Shown piece after piece: positions 1-6,158 of a stretch of DNA of 8,421 bases. The stretch's first letter is position 1; each line of letters opens with the position of its first letter. The notes below the pieces were generated by a model. That model did not search any database, was not told the origin of the DNA, and saw only the letters and a program-made list of their open reading frames with translations. Both the position numbers and the translations under genes were made by a program. This DNA is from Rubrobacteraceae bacterium (lineage in GTDB: Bacteria > Actinomycetota > Rubrobacteria > Rubrobacterales > Rubrobacteraceae): the NCBI GenBank assembly GCA_029240775.1, contig JARDZQ010000048.1:1-8421 (forward strand), in the 5' to 3' direction.

Positions 1-1
1 T

Positions 2-1183
2 TTAAGACGACAACGATTCGAGCGCGAGAGCGGTCAGCAGCGCGGATCCGAGCGGCAGTATCTCCTCGTCGAAGGCGAAGGTGGGCGTGTGGAGGCCCGA
101 GACGTCCTCTCCGACGCCGAGCCAGATGAAGGCGCCTGGGATCTTCTCCAGGAAGTAGGCGAAGTCCTCGGCTCCCATCGAGGGGTTCGTAAGCTCTATG
201 GCGTTATCCTCGCCGAGTAGGTCACCGGCCACGCCCAGGGCGCGCCACGCCGCGTACTCGTCGTTCACCGTCACGGGGTAGGAGAACTCGTAGTCGAACT
301 GTACGTCGCCGCGCATGCCCTGCGCGATGCCGCGGGCGAGATGCTCTATACGCTCGGGCATCCTCCGTCTCAGGTCCTCGTTCAGGGTGCGGACCGTCCC
401 GCCGAGGCGCGCGGTCTCCGGGATGATGTTGTAGGCGGTTCCGGCCCCGATCTCCCCGACCGTCAGCACTGCGGGCTCGACAGGATCGACCTCCCTCGAG
501 ACCACGGTCTGGAGCGCCGTCACGATCTGGGCCGCCATGGCGATGGCGTCAGCCGTAAGGTGCGGCATAGCGCCGTGCCCACCAGCGCCCTTGACCGTCA
601 TCTCGAAGGCGTCGGCGGCGGCCATGATGGGTCCGGCCTTGGTCGCCGCCCTCCCGAAAGGCAGCCCGGGCCAGAGGTGCAGCGCGAAGATGGAATCCAC
701 GTCGTCTGCGACCCCCGCATCGACCATGACCTTGCCGCCGCCCTCACCCTCCTCGGCCGGCTGGAAGAAGAACCTGACCGTCCCGTTTAGTCTGTGACGC
801 ATCCCCGAGAGGGCGTGGGCGGCGCCCACCAGCATGCTCGTGTGACCGTCGTGGCCGCAGGCGTGCATCTTGCCGTCGGTCTCCGAGGCGAAGGGCAGTC
901 CCGTCTCCTCGTGGATGGGCAGCGCGTCCATGTCCGCCCTGAGGCCCACCGTCGGCCCTTCCCCCTCGCCCTCGAGGGTGGCGACAACGCCGTTCTCAGC
1001 TACGCCGGTCTGTATCTCGAGGGGGAGGCCGTCCAGCGCGGCGAGCACCTTAGCTGCCGTCTTCTCCGTGTCGAAGCCGAGCTCTGGCTCCCTGTGGATC
1101 TCCCTTCTCAGGGCGACGATCTTCTCGCCGAAGCCCTCGCGCACCTCTCTCTCGAGACCGTCGAACCTCTGGACCACGCTCAT
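2..1183 (-). CDS. M20 family amidohydrolase (N-acyl amino acid / hippurate hydrolase type)
   Basis: This is a zinc-dependent hydrolase of 393 residues, the usual size for the M20D family, which removes acyl groups from N-acylated amino acids or related amides, probably in the cytoplasm since no signal peptide is visible. The sequence shows GLRADMDALPI at about residues 80-90, the metal site HACGHDGHT at 107-115 (Cys109, His111), QPAEEGEGG at 141-149 (Glu144/Glu145), His169 in ALHLWP, the dimerisation-domain motif GGHGAMPH at 201-208, SMGAEDFAYF at 335-344 and a C-terminal His365 in SGLHTPTF. The start was placed at the ATG preceded by GGGAGCGAGAG. A longer in-frame extension of 73 Arg-rich residues reads through the end of gluQ and is rejected. 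The gene is last in a minus-strand run, 67 bases after gluQ. The true substrate cannot be told from sequence. Confidence 0.95.
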   Translation of the reverse strand: MSVVQRFDGLEREVREGFGEKIVALRREIHREPELGFDTEKTAAKVLAALDGLPLEIQTGVAENGVVATLEGEGEGPTVGLRADMDALPIHEETGLPFASETDGKMHACGHDGHTSMLVGAAHALSGMRHRLNGTVRFFFQPAEEGEGGGKVMVDAGVADDVDSIFALHLWPGLPFGRAATKAGPIMAAADAFEMTVKGAGGHGAMPHLTADAIAMAAQIVTALQTVVSREVDPVEPAVLTVGEIGAGTAYNIIPETARLGGTVRTLNEDLRRRMPERIEHLARGIAQGMRGDVQFDYEFSYPVTVNDEYAAWRALGVAGDLLGEDNAIELTNPSMGAEDFAYFLEKIPGAFIWLGVGEDVSGLHTPTFAFDEEILPLGSALLTALALESLSS

Positions 1184-1250
1184 CTCTCGCTCCCTTCCAC
1201 GCGGTTCTCTCAGTCTACAGCGTTTGCCGAGGAGCGCAGGCTCGCACCGC

Positions 1251-2201
1251 TCACACCCCCGGCGACCAGATCGTCGGCTCCGGCGGCAGGCGGCCAGGGT
1301 CGAAGCGCGAGAGCAGGTCGGCGAGCGTCCGCTTCTCCCCACGCCCGGCCAGGCCGAGCGAGCGCGCCATCCACGCGAGGACCTCTTGCGGGCACTCGCC
1401 AAGAGCGCCCCTGTCGGCGAGCGTCACCGCGCCGTGGCGCTTGGCCAGGCGCCGCCCGTCGGGTCCCAGAACGAGCGGGACGTGGGCGTAGCGGGGCTCG
1501 GGCAGCCCGAGCAGGCGTTGGAGCAGGATCTGGCGCGGCGTAGAGTCCAGGAGGTCGGCCCCCCGAACCACCTCGCCCACACCTTGTGCCGCGTCGTCCG
1601 CCACGACGGCGAGCTGGTAGGCCGGAGCGCCGTCGTTGCGCCTCACGACGAAATCGTCCACATGCCCCTGGCAATCTCCGAGCAGGCGGTCCTCAAAGCC
1701 TACGCGGATGTTCTCCGCCCGCAGCCGCAGGGCGGGCGGACGTCTCGAGGCTTCCTTTTCGGTCCGCTCCTTCGCGCTCAGTTCGCGGCAGGTTCCAGGG
1801 TACCGGTCCGAGGCGGAGATCCCGTGCGGCGCCAAGACCGCGGCCCGGATCTCCGCCCGCGTGCAGTAGCAGGGGTACAGAAGACCGGCCTCACCGAGCC
1901 CTTCTAGGGTCTGCTCGTACAACGCCATCCGCTCGGACTGGCGCACGACGGGTCCCTCCCAGTCGAGCCCTATGGCTCGCAGTTCCGCGAGCTGGGCCTC
2001 CTCCATCCCCGGCCGGACGCGCGACCGGTCGAGGTCCTCGACTCGCACCAGGAAGCGGGCACCCGCCGAACGGGCGAAGAGCCAGGCCAGGAGGGCGGTG
2101 CGCAGGTTGCCAACGTGCAGCGGTCCCGTGGGGCTCGGAGCGAAGCGCCCGTCGGAACCCGAGAACTGCGTAGCTGCTTCTCGAGACGCTCCCAAAGCCA
2201 T
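1251..2201 (-). CDS. gluQ: Glutamyl-Q tRNA(Asp) synthetase (GluQRS)
   Basis: This is a truncated class I glutamyl-tRNA synthetase paralogue that lacks the anticodon-binding domain. By family knowledge it activates glutamate and attaches it to the queuosine base at position 34 of tRNA(Asp). At 316 residues it is close to the family length of about 300. It has RFAPSPTGPLHVGN at 19-32 (HIGH motif as HVGN), VRVEDLDRSRVRPG at 52-65, a zinc site from Cys111, Cys113, Tyr134 and Cys138 (the CxC...YxxxC pattern of GluQRS), and LAKRHGA at 252-258 in place of KMSKS. The gap between CxC and YPGTC is longer than I recall for the E. coli enzyme. The ATG lies only 6 bases after the gntR stop with no strong Shine-Dalgarno site, so translation may be coupled to gntR. 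A full GluRS is unlikely because the C-terminal half is missing. Confidence 0.93.
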   Translation of the reverse strand: MALGASREAATQFSGSDGRFAPSPTGPLHVGNLRTALLAWLFARSAGARFLVRVEDLDRSRVRPGMEEAQLAELRAIGLDWEGPVVRQSERMALYEQTLEGLGEAGLLYPCYCTRAEIRAAVLAPHGISASDRYPGTCRELSAKERTEKEASRRPPALRLRAENIRVGFEDRLLGDCQGHVDDFVVRRNDGAPAYQLAVVADDAAQGVGEVVRGADLLDSTPRQILLQRLLGLPEPRYAHVPLVLGPDGRRLAKRHGAVTLADRGALGECPQEVLAWMARSLGLAGRGEKRTLADLLSRFDPGRLPPEPTIWSPGV

Positions 2202-2207
2202 TCTATG

Positions 2208-2627
2208 TTATCCCGGCTGCACCGGTCCTTCGCCCGCACCTCGACGAATGCGCTCGAACTCCGAGTCGAGGCTGGCCCAGAGGTCGTCCTCGCTTATGCT
2301 CAGAGCCACCGCGTCACGCACCAACACCCGCGACCGCTCGAAGATCTCCTCGACCCGCCGCTCACGCGCGACCTCCTCCACGCCCTCGGTCACCACCGTC
2401 CCGACACCCGGACGGCTCTCGACCAGCCCTACACGCTGCAGCTCGCTGTACGCCTTGACGATAGTGTTCGGCGCTACCGAGAGCTCACTTGCCAGCCGCC
2501 GCACCGTCGGCAACCGCTCCCTCGACCTCAAGCTTCCGGCCTCGATCGCGCGCCGCACCTGGTCCGCGATCTGGACGTAGATCGGGACCCCGCTGTGCAC
2601 GTCAATATCGATCCAGACGGCTGCCAC
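2208..2627 (-). CDS. GntR family transcriptional regulator, YtrA-like
   Basis: This is a small DNA-binding repressor of 139 residues. The N-terminal winged helix carries the GntR signature: PIYVQIADQVRRAI, then a LPTVRRLASELSVAPNTIV helix-turn-helix, then AYSELQRVGLVESRPGVGTVV forming the wing. Only about 55 residues follow, mostly charged helix. This short C-terminus, without a FadR or UTRA effector domain, is typical of the YtrA subfamily. The start chosen is the GTG at 2627, because AAGAGAGG lies 5 bases upstream. A GTG at 2633 would abut that site and is less likely. YtrA-type genes often precede ABC transporter genes, but here the downstream gene is gluQ, 6 bases away. A perfect inverted repeat over its own promoter suggests autorepression. 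The effector and other targets are unknown. Confidence 0.93.
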   Translation of the reverse strand: MAAVWIDIDVHSGVPIYVQIADQVRRAIEAGSLRSRERLPTVRRLASELSVAPNTIVKAYSELQRVGLVESRPGVGTVVTEGVEEVARERRVEEIFERSRVLVRDAVALSISEDDLWASLDSEFERIRRGAGEGPVQPG

Positions 2628-2640
2628 CCTCACCTCTCTT

Positions 2641-2666
2641 GTGTTATTGTCGCATATTTATAACAC
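2641..2666 (-). promoter_or_regulatory. gntR promoter with inverted-repeat operator
   Basis: The arms GTGTTAT (2641-2647) and ATAACAC (2660-2666) are perfect inverted repeats with a 12-base spacer. On the minus strand the upstream arm overlaps an extended -10 element, TGT followed by TATAAA (-10 at 2662-2657). A start of transcription near 2650 would give a leader of about 23 bases to the GTG at 2627. No good -35 is seen, which fits an extended -10 promoter. A dyad placed across the -10 and start point is where an autorepressor would bind. Binding by the adjacent GntR protein is inference. Confidence 0.55.
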
Positions 2667-2692
2667 GATAGTGTAGGAGATCTATGAGTCGG

Positions 2693-2733
2693 AGCTTCTG
2701 GCTGAGAAGCTGAGAGCCGCCTGGCGAAGCCAG
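2693..2733. other. Two consecutive short hairpins between yqeC and gntR
   Basis: AGCTTCT (2693-2699) pairs with AGAAGCT (2705-2711) around a 5-base loop, and CTGGC (2721-2725) pairs with GCCAG (2729-2733) around GAA. They lie between the yqeC stop and the gntR promoter. They may slow or end yqeC transcription, but neither is followed by a T-run on either strand, so they are not called terminators. Confidence 0.4.
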
Positions 2734-2777
2734 CGTGCTGACCGGCGCGGTTCGGGGAAGGTGACCTTTCCGAGACG

Positions 2778-3527
2778 CTATGGAAGCCAGAGGCGGGGTG
2801 GGGACTCGTCGGGGAGGGAGGTAAGGACGACCTTCTTCACACCTAAGCGCCAGAGTTCGCGGGTTATGACGGAGGCATCAGCCATGGTCTTTCCGGGATG
2901 GACGCCGGTGATGAGGGCTGCGGTGCGTGCTCCTTCCGGGGTGTTACCGAGCGAGCCCTCGGCGAGGGCGCGGGCGAAAGCGCGGGCGGTAATGCTCTGG
3001 CCGGCACCGATCCCGGTCAGCTTTGAGAAGAGTTCCGGGCGGTGGACGTTCTCTTCCGTGACTGGGGCTCCGAAGGCGCGGATGTTGCCGACTGCGACGA
3101 CGAGGGTCGCTGCGTCGGGCAGGACGGGCTCGTGGTCGGCTGTGCCTTTGATCGGGCGCCGGCGCGACCCGTCTGCCTCGATGAGGACGACGTCGGCGAG
3201 CGGGGCGAGGGAGGTGATGGAGCCGGGCTCTACGCCACCGACGCGGTTCTTCGAGAGCAGCCCGCTACCGACCACTACCCCCGAAGCCCCGTCGGAGAGG
3301 GTCTGCTCGACCTTCGTGCGCAGCTGGCCGGTGTCCTCCGAGGTGACGAGCGTGCCGAGCTTCTCGGCCTCGCTCACGAGCATCTTCGTCGTGGGGGCGG
3401 TGAGGAAGGTCATGCCCGCCTCGGCGAGCTCGCCCGCTATGGACAGGATGGCACTCGACTTGCCTCCCGCGCCCACGAAAGCGACTACGTCCCCGGAGGC
3501 GATGCCGAGGGCCAGGTACAATCTCAA
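2778..3527 (-). CDS. yqeC: Selenium cofactor biosynthesis protein YqeC
   Basis: This is a predicted nucleotide-binding accessory protein of about 249 residues. By family knowledge, YqeC is linked through genome co-occurrence to SelD and selenium-dependent molybdenum hydroxylases and is thought to help install the labile selenium; its biochemistry is not settled. The sequence shows a P-loop-like VGAGGKSS at about residues 18-25, TAPTTKM near 43-49, and the family hallmark IEADGSRRRPIKG at about 116-128, followed by HEPVLP and an ITGVHPGK segment near 206-213. The TTG start at 3527 was chosen because GGGGAAGGAG lies 5 bases upstream and it opens 18 residues before the P-loop. An in-frame ATG at 3569 adds 14 residues rich in Gly and acidic residues and has no clear ribosome site. 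No selD, hydroxylase or yqeB is in the window. Confidence 0.88.
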   Translation of the reverse strand: MRLYLALGIASGDVVAFVGAGGKSSAILSIAGELAEAGMTFLTAPTTKMLVSEAEKLGTLVTSEDTGQLRTKVEQTLSDGASGVVVGSGLLSKNRVGGVEPGSITSLAPLADVVLIEADGSRRRPIKGTADHEPVLPDAATLVVAVGNIRAFGAPVTEENVHRPELFSKLTGIGAGQSITARAFARALAEGSLGNTPEGARTAALITGVHPGKTMADASVITRELWRLGVKKVVLTSLPDESPPRLWLP

Positions 3528-3707
3528 AATCGCTCCTTCCCCACCAGAATCTTGTGCACCTCCATCCATGTTACATCACAGAAGAGATCCGCGTGCTTTA
3601 TGCTATGTTGGCTACTAGAAGGTGGAAGCGGGATTACGCGGGGCGGGGCGAGGGTAACTAAGACGAGAGCACCGGGCATTTAGATTGGGCCGAAAGGAGC
3701 GTGAGGT

Positions 3708-4148
3708 ATGGAAGGGCGAGAGCGGGTCGCGGAGTTCGGCAGAGAGCTCAGGGAGGGACCCGAGCCCTCCGACCGGAGCGTCAAGGAGATAATAGATGCC
3801 CTCAAGCCCCAGCTTCAGGAGCTGGTCGACAAGCAGGTCGAGTTGGCGCGGACAGAACTCGTGCCGGTGGGTAGGCAGGCTGGCATCGCCACGGGGCTTC
3901 TCGTCACCGGCGCCGTGTTCCTGCTCGTCTTCCTAATCCTCATCTCTATAACCGCGGTATACGTGCTCAACCTGTTTCTGTCTCTATGGCTCTCGGCGCT
4001 CATCGTCACTGGCGTACTGCTTTTGATCGGGGTTATACTGGCTGCGTCTGGCGCCAACATACTCCGGAGGTTGGACCCTGTGCCGCACCGGACGATAAGC
4101 ACACTCCAGCAGAACATAAACTGGTTGAAGGGGCAGTTCAGGTCGTGA
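3708..4148 (+). CDS. Holin superfamily III / YqjE-like membrane protein
   Basis: This is a 146-residue integral membrane protein. A charged N-terminal region (1-57) contains the helix DALKPQLQELVDKQVELARTE, typical of the actinobacterial group named phage holin superfamily III (YqjE, DUF1469). Two membrane segments follow at about 58-88 and 92-114, then a short basic cytoplasmic tail. Despite the family name, such genes are usually chromosomal and not part of a prophage, and their role in the envelope is unknown. The ATG has GAAAGGAG 8 bases upstream. The gene opens a plus-strand run, and its TGA overlaps the GTG of the next gene, so the two are probably translated together and may act together. 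It is divergent from yqeC across a 180-base gap in which I found no strong promoter. Confidence 0.85.
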   Translation: MEGRERVAEFGRELREGPEPSDRSVKEIIDALKPQLQELVDKQVELARTELVPVGRQAGIATGLLVTGAVFLLVFLILISITAVYVLNLFLSLWLSALIVTGVLLLIGVILAASGANILRRLDPVPHRTISTLQQNINWLKGQFRS

Positions 4149-4492
4149 GCGAGATACCGGAGCGCATAGAGCGGGAGATGTTCGAGATCCGGAGCCGCAT
4201 GGCTCCGGACGTGCAGGACCTCCGACAGCACGTTAATCCGAAGGTCGTGAGCAAGCAGGTCAGCACGAAGATCAGGGACCGCATCAGGGGGACCGTGACC
4301 CGCGCGGGCCGAAGCCTCCTGGACTCTGCCAGGCGCCAGGCCAACGCGTTCGGAGAAGTCCGCAGGAAGGGCGACCCCTCCGCCCTAACCGACGCCGTCA
4401 AGAGCGACCCGCGGCCCCTGATCCTGCTCGCCATCGCCCTGGCCGCAACGCTCATGGCGGCGCGCAAGATCTCCAACGGGCGCGAAGGGTAG
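4145..4492 (+). CDS. DUF3618-like small membrane-anchored protein
   Basis: The protein has 115 residues, with a highly charged and probably helical region (1-90) and one C-terminal membrane segment, PLILLAIALAATLMAARKI, at about 91-109. This arrangement, and its place directly after a holin-III/YqjE-like gene, matches the DUF3618 family seen in many actinobacteria. The family match is by layout and residue pattern only. The GTG start lies in a GTGA overlap with the previous stop, so coupled translation is likely. A longer in-frame ORF starting inside the upstream gene is rejected. The function is unknown. A structural or scaffolding role at the membrane with its partner is plausible but not shown. 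Confidence 0.75.
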   Translation: MSEIPERIEREMFEIRSRMAPDVQDLRQHVNPKVVSKQVSTKIRDRIRGTVTRAGRSLLDSARRQANAFGEVRRKGDPSALTDAVKSDPRPLILLAIALAATLMAARKISNGREG

Positions 4493-4521
4493 AGGGAGCC
4501 CCGGTCTCCGGAGCGGGTCCC

Positions 4522-5715
4522 TTGACCCACGTCCACTTCCAGCCCGTGGGCGGCGCGGCTGGCGACATGATCCTCGCGAGCCTCGTCGCGGCAGGGGCGC
4601 CGCTGCACGAGCTCACGGCCTCTTTACGCGTTCTGAACGTCGCCTTCGACCTCACGACCGAGCTGGTCGAGATAAGCGGCGTCGGCGCGCTCCGGGCGAC
4701 GGTTGCCCACCCGGAGCAGCATGCCCACCGCACCTTCGAGGACATCCGTGAGCTGGTAGGAGGAGCTGGTCTCCCCGACCGGGTCTCGGCGCGGGCGCTC
4801 GAGGCCTTCCGGCGCCTGGCGGTCGCCGAGGGGACGGTTCACGGCCAGGACCCCCGGGAGGTGACCTTCCACGAGGTCGGCGCGGTGGACTCGATCGTGG
4901 ATGTGGTCGGAAGCTGTGTGGCGCTCGAGTTGCTCGGCGTGGAGTCGGTCAGTTGCGGCCCCCTGCCGCTGGGCAGCGGCGTCGTCGGGTCCGCCCACGG
5001 CCTTCTCCCCTCCCCCGGTCCGGCGACGCTCGAGGTCCTCAGAGGCTCTCGGGTGCGCTGGGTGGAGGAGCCGAACGAGACGACCACCCCGACCGGCGCG
5101 GCGCTCATGAGCGCGCTCACCGGCGGCACGTTCTCGGATGCGGCGCCGCCTATGGAGCTGCGCGGGGTGGGCTACGGGGCCGGACGGGCGCGTCTGCAGA
5201 ACGCTCCGAACCTGCTGCGTGCGGTGGTCGGGGAGCTGGAGGGTGATGCGGGGGGGATCCAGCTCCTCGAGGCGAACGTGGATGACGCGCCGGGGGAGCT
5301 CCTCGGGGCGGCGGTGGAGCGCCTTCTCGCCGCCGGAGCCCTCGACGCCTGGCTCGAGCCCATAGTCATGAAACGCGGCCGCGGCGCCTACAAGGTCTGC
5401 GCCCTCGTCTCTTCCGCCGACCGAGAGCGCCTCGCCCGGCTCCTCATGCGAGAGACGGGCTCTCTAGGCGTGCGCCACCTGGCCGTGGGCCGCACCGTCG
5501 CCGAACGGCGGGTCGCCGAGGTCAAGCTCCCTTACGGAAGGTGCCGGGTCAAGGTCGGGAGCCTCGACGGGGAGGACTTCGTCGTCGCTCCCGAGTACTC
5601 CGACGCCGCCCGGCTCGCCGAGAAGACCGGCTTGCCGCTGCCCGTCGTCTACTCTGACGCCAGAGCCGCGTTTGGCAGCTATCAGCCTTCAGCTATCAGC
5701 CGTAAGCAAGAATAG
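4522..5715 (+). CDS. larC: Nickel-pincer cofactor biosynthesis protein LarC
   Basis: LarC is the CTP-dependent cyclometallase that inserts nickel into the bis-thiocarboxylated pyridinium mononucleotide, the last step in making the cofactor of lactate racemase and related enzymes. The 397-residue protein starts HFQPVGGAAGDM (5-16), has the family hallmark FHEVGAVDSIVDVVG at 116-130, TTTPTGAALM at 187-196, and the LarC2 region from ANVDDAPGELLGAAVERLL (251-269) through LEPIVMKRGRGAYKV (278-292). In Lactiplantibacillus plantarum the two halves are joined by a programmed frameshift; here they form one continuous frame. The TTG start has GGAG 8 bases upstream, and the gene lies 29 bases after its neighbour. 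The last residues, about 385-397, are coded by a repeat and look unrelated to the family. larA, larB and larE are not in the window, so the client enzyme is unknown. Confidence 0.93.
   Translation: MTHVHFQPVGGAAGDMILASLVAAGAPLHELTASLRVLNVAFDLTTELVEISGVGALRATVAHPEQHAHRTFEDIRELVGGAGLPDRVSARALEAFRRLAVAEGTVHGQDPREVTFHEVGAVDSIVDVVGSCVALELLGVESVSCGPLPLGSGVVGSAHGLLPSPGPATLEVLRGSRVRWVEEPNETTTPTGAALMSALTGGTFSDAAPPMELRGVGYGAGRARLQNAPNLLRAVVGELEGDAGGIQLLEANVDDAPGELLGAAVERLLAAGALDAWLEPIVMKRGRGAYKVCALVSSADRERLARLLMRETGSLGVRHLAVGRTVAERRVAEVKLPYGRCRVKVGSLDGEDFVVAPEYSDAARLAEKTGLPLPVVYSDARAAFGSYQPSAISRKQE
5676..5701. repeat. 12-bp direct repeat at the 3' end of larC
   Basis: CAGCTATCAGCC occurs twice, at 5676-5687 and 5690-5701, separated by TT. 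The repeats lie inside the larC frame and code its last residues. A near-inverted copy of the second unit and its flank, GCTGACGGCTGATCAGC, lies at 5761-5777. The pattern looks like a short dispersed intergenic element that overran the gene end. Confidence 0.6.
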
Positions 5716-5737
5716 AGAGAGCTGGCTTTCTGGTACT

Positions 5738-5789
5738 CCGAACCGCTTCTACTCGACGAAGCTGACGGCTGATCAGCAAAGCGGTTCGG
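5738..5789. repeat. Long hairpin between convergent larC and cold-shock genes
   Basis: CCGAACCGCTT (5738-5748) and AAGCGGTTCGG (5779-5789) are perfect 11-base inverted arms with a 30-base interior. The interior includes GCTGATCAGC (5768-5777), itself a perfect 10-base palindrome. The position between two converging genes suits a two-way transcription barrier, but no T-run follows either arm, so it is not a standard intrinsic terminator. It may instead be part of a repeated element together with the direct repeats upstream. Confidence 0.55.
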
Positions 5790-5803
5790 GTCCTCGAAGC
5801 GCT

Positions 5804-6010
5804 CTAAGCGGGCGTGACGTTTACCGCCTGCATCCCCTTCCTGCCCTGGGTCGCCTCGTAGGTCACCTTCTGACCTTCCTCGAGGGACTTGAAGCCTGTG
5901 CCCTCTATGCCGCTGTGGTGCACGAAGAGATCCTCGCCACCATCATCCGGGGAGATAAAGCCGTAGCCCTTCTCGTCGCTGAACCACTTCACCGTTCCCT
6001 CCTGGGCCAT
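5804..6010 (-). CDS. CspA-type cold-shock protein
   Basis: This is a 68-residue single cold-shock domain that binds single-stranded RNA and DNA and acts as an RNA chaperone. It has EGTVKWFSDEKGYGFI with the RNP1 motif KGYGFI at residues 14-19 and the RNP2 motif DLFVHH at 27-32, and ends at the normal domain boundary QAVNVTPA. The start at MAQEGTVKWF is preceded by AAAGGTGG about 11 bases upstream. A 16-residue upstream extension is unlikely because it departs from the family start. It is 148 bases after the HAD gene on the same strand, enough room for its own promoter and a leader. I could not identify a confident promoter there. Whether it is cold-induced cannot be told. Confidence 0.95.
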   Translation of the reverse strand: MAQEGTVKWFSDEKGYGFISPDDGGEDLFVHHSGIEGTGFKSLEEGQKVTYEATQGRKGMQAVNVTPA

Positions 6011-6158
6011 GCTCTTGCGCCCACCTTTCTTCCCTGGGTCCACCGACGAAAGCAGCACTGCCCCGAGCCTCCAAGCAGCGTCCCGCCGGTCCGACCCTCT
6101 TCCCGATAGCGCTCCGCACTCTAGTACAAGAACGGGCGGTTTGCATGCACGGTCTCGG

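Noticed and set aside
1251..1674. Minus-strand ORF in another frame within gluQ
   Set aside because: It is Arg/Ala/Pro-rich with no motif and overlaps the zinc-site and KMSKS-containing frame of gluQ.
870..1907. 345-residue plus-strand ORF
   Set aside because: It is antisense to the amidohydrolase and gluQ, rich in Arg, Ser and Pro, has no domain pattern, and is explained by the high GC content.
2758..2768. Palindrome AAGGT-G-ACCTT after yqeC as a terminator
   Set aside because: The centre leaves too little loop for a stable hairpin and no T-run follows on the minus strand.
3042..3683. 213-residue plus-strand ORF over yqeC
   Set aside because: It is antisense to a protein with clear YqeC motifs, and shows no recognisable domain.
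3708..4148. Evidence of a prophage from the holin-like gene
   Set aside because: Holin superfamily III/YqjE-like proteins are common chromosomal genes and no endolysin, integrase or phage structural gene is nearby.
4522..5715. Programmed frameshift between the LarC1 and LarC2 parts
   Set aside because: Both halves are in one continuous frame here, so no frameshift is needed.
6142..6149. Palindrome TGCATGCA upstream of the cold-shock gene
   Set aside because: An 8-base palindrome is expected by chance in a window of this size and no promoter element is aligned with it.
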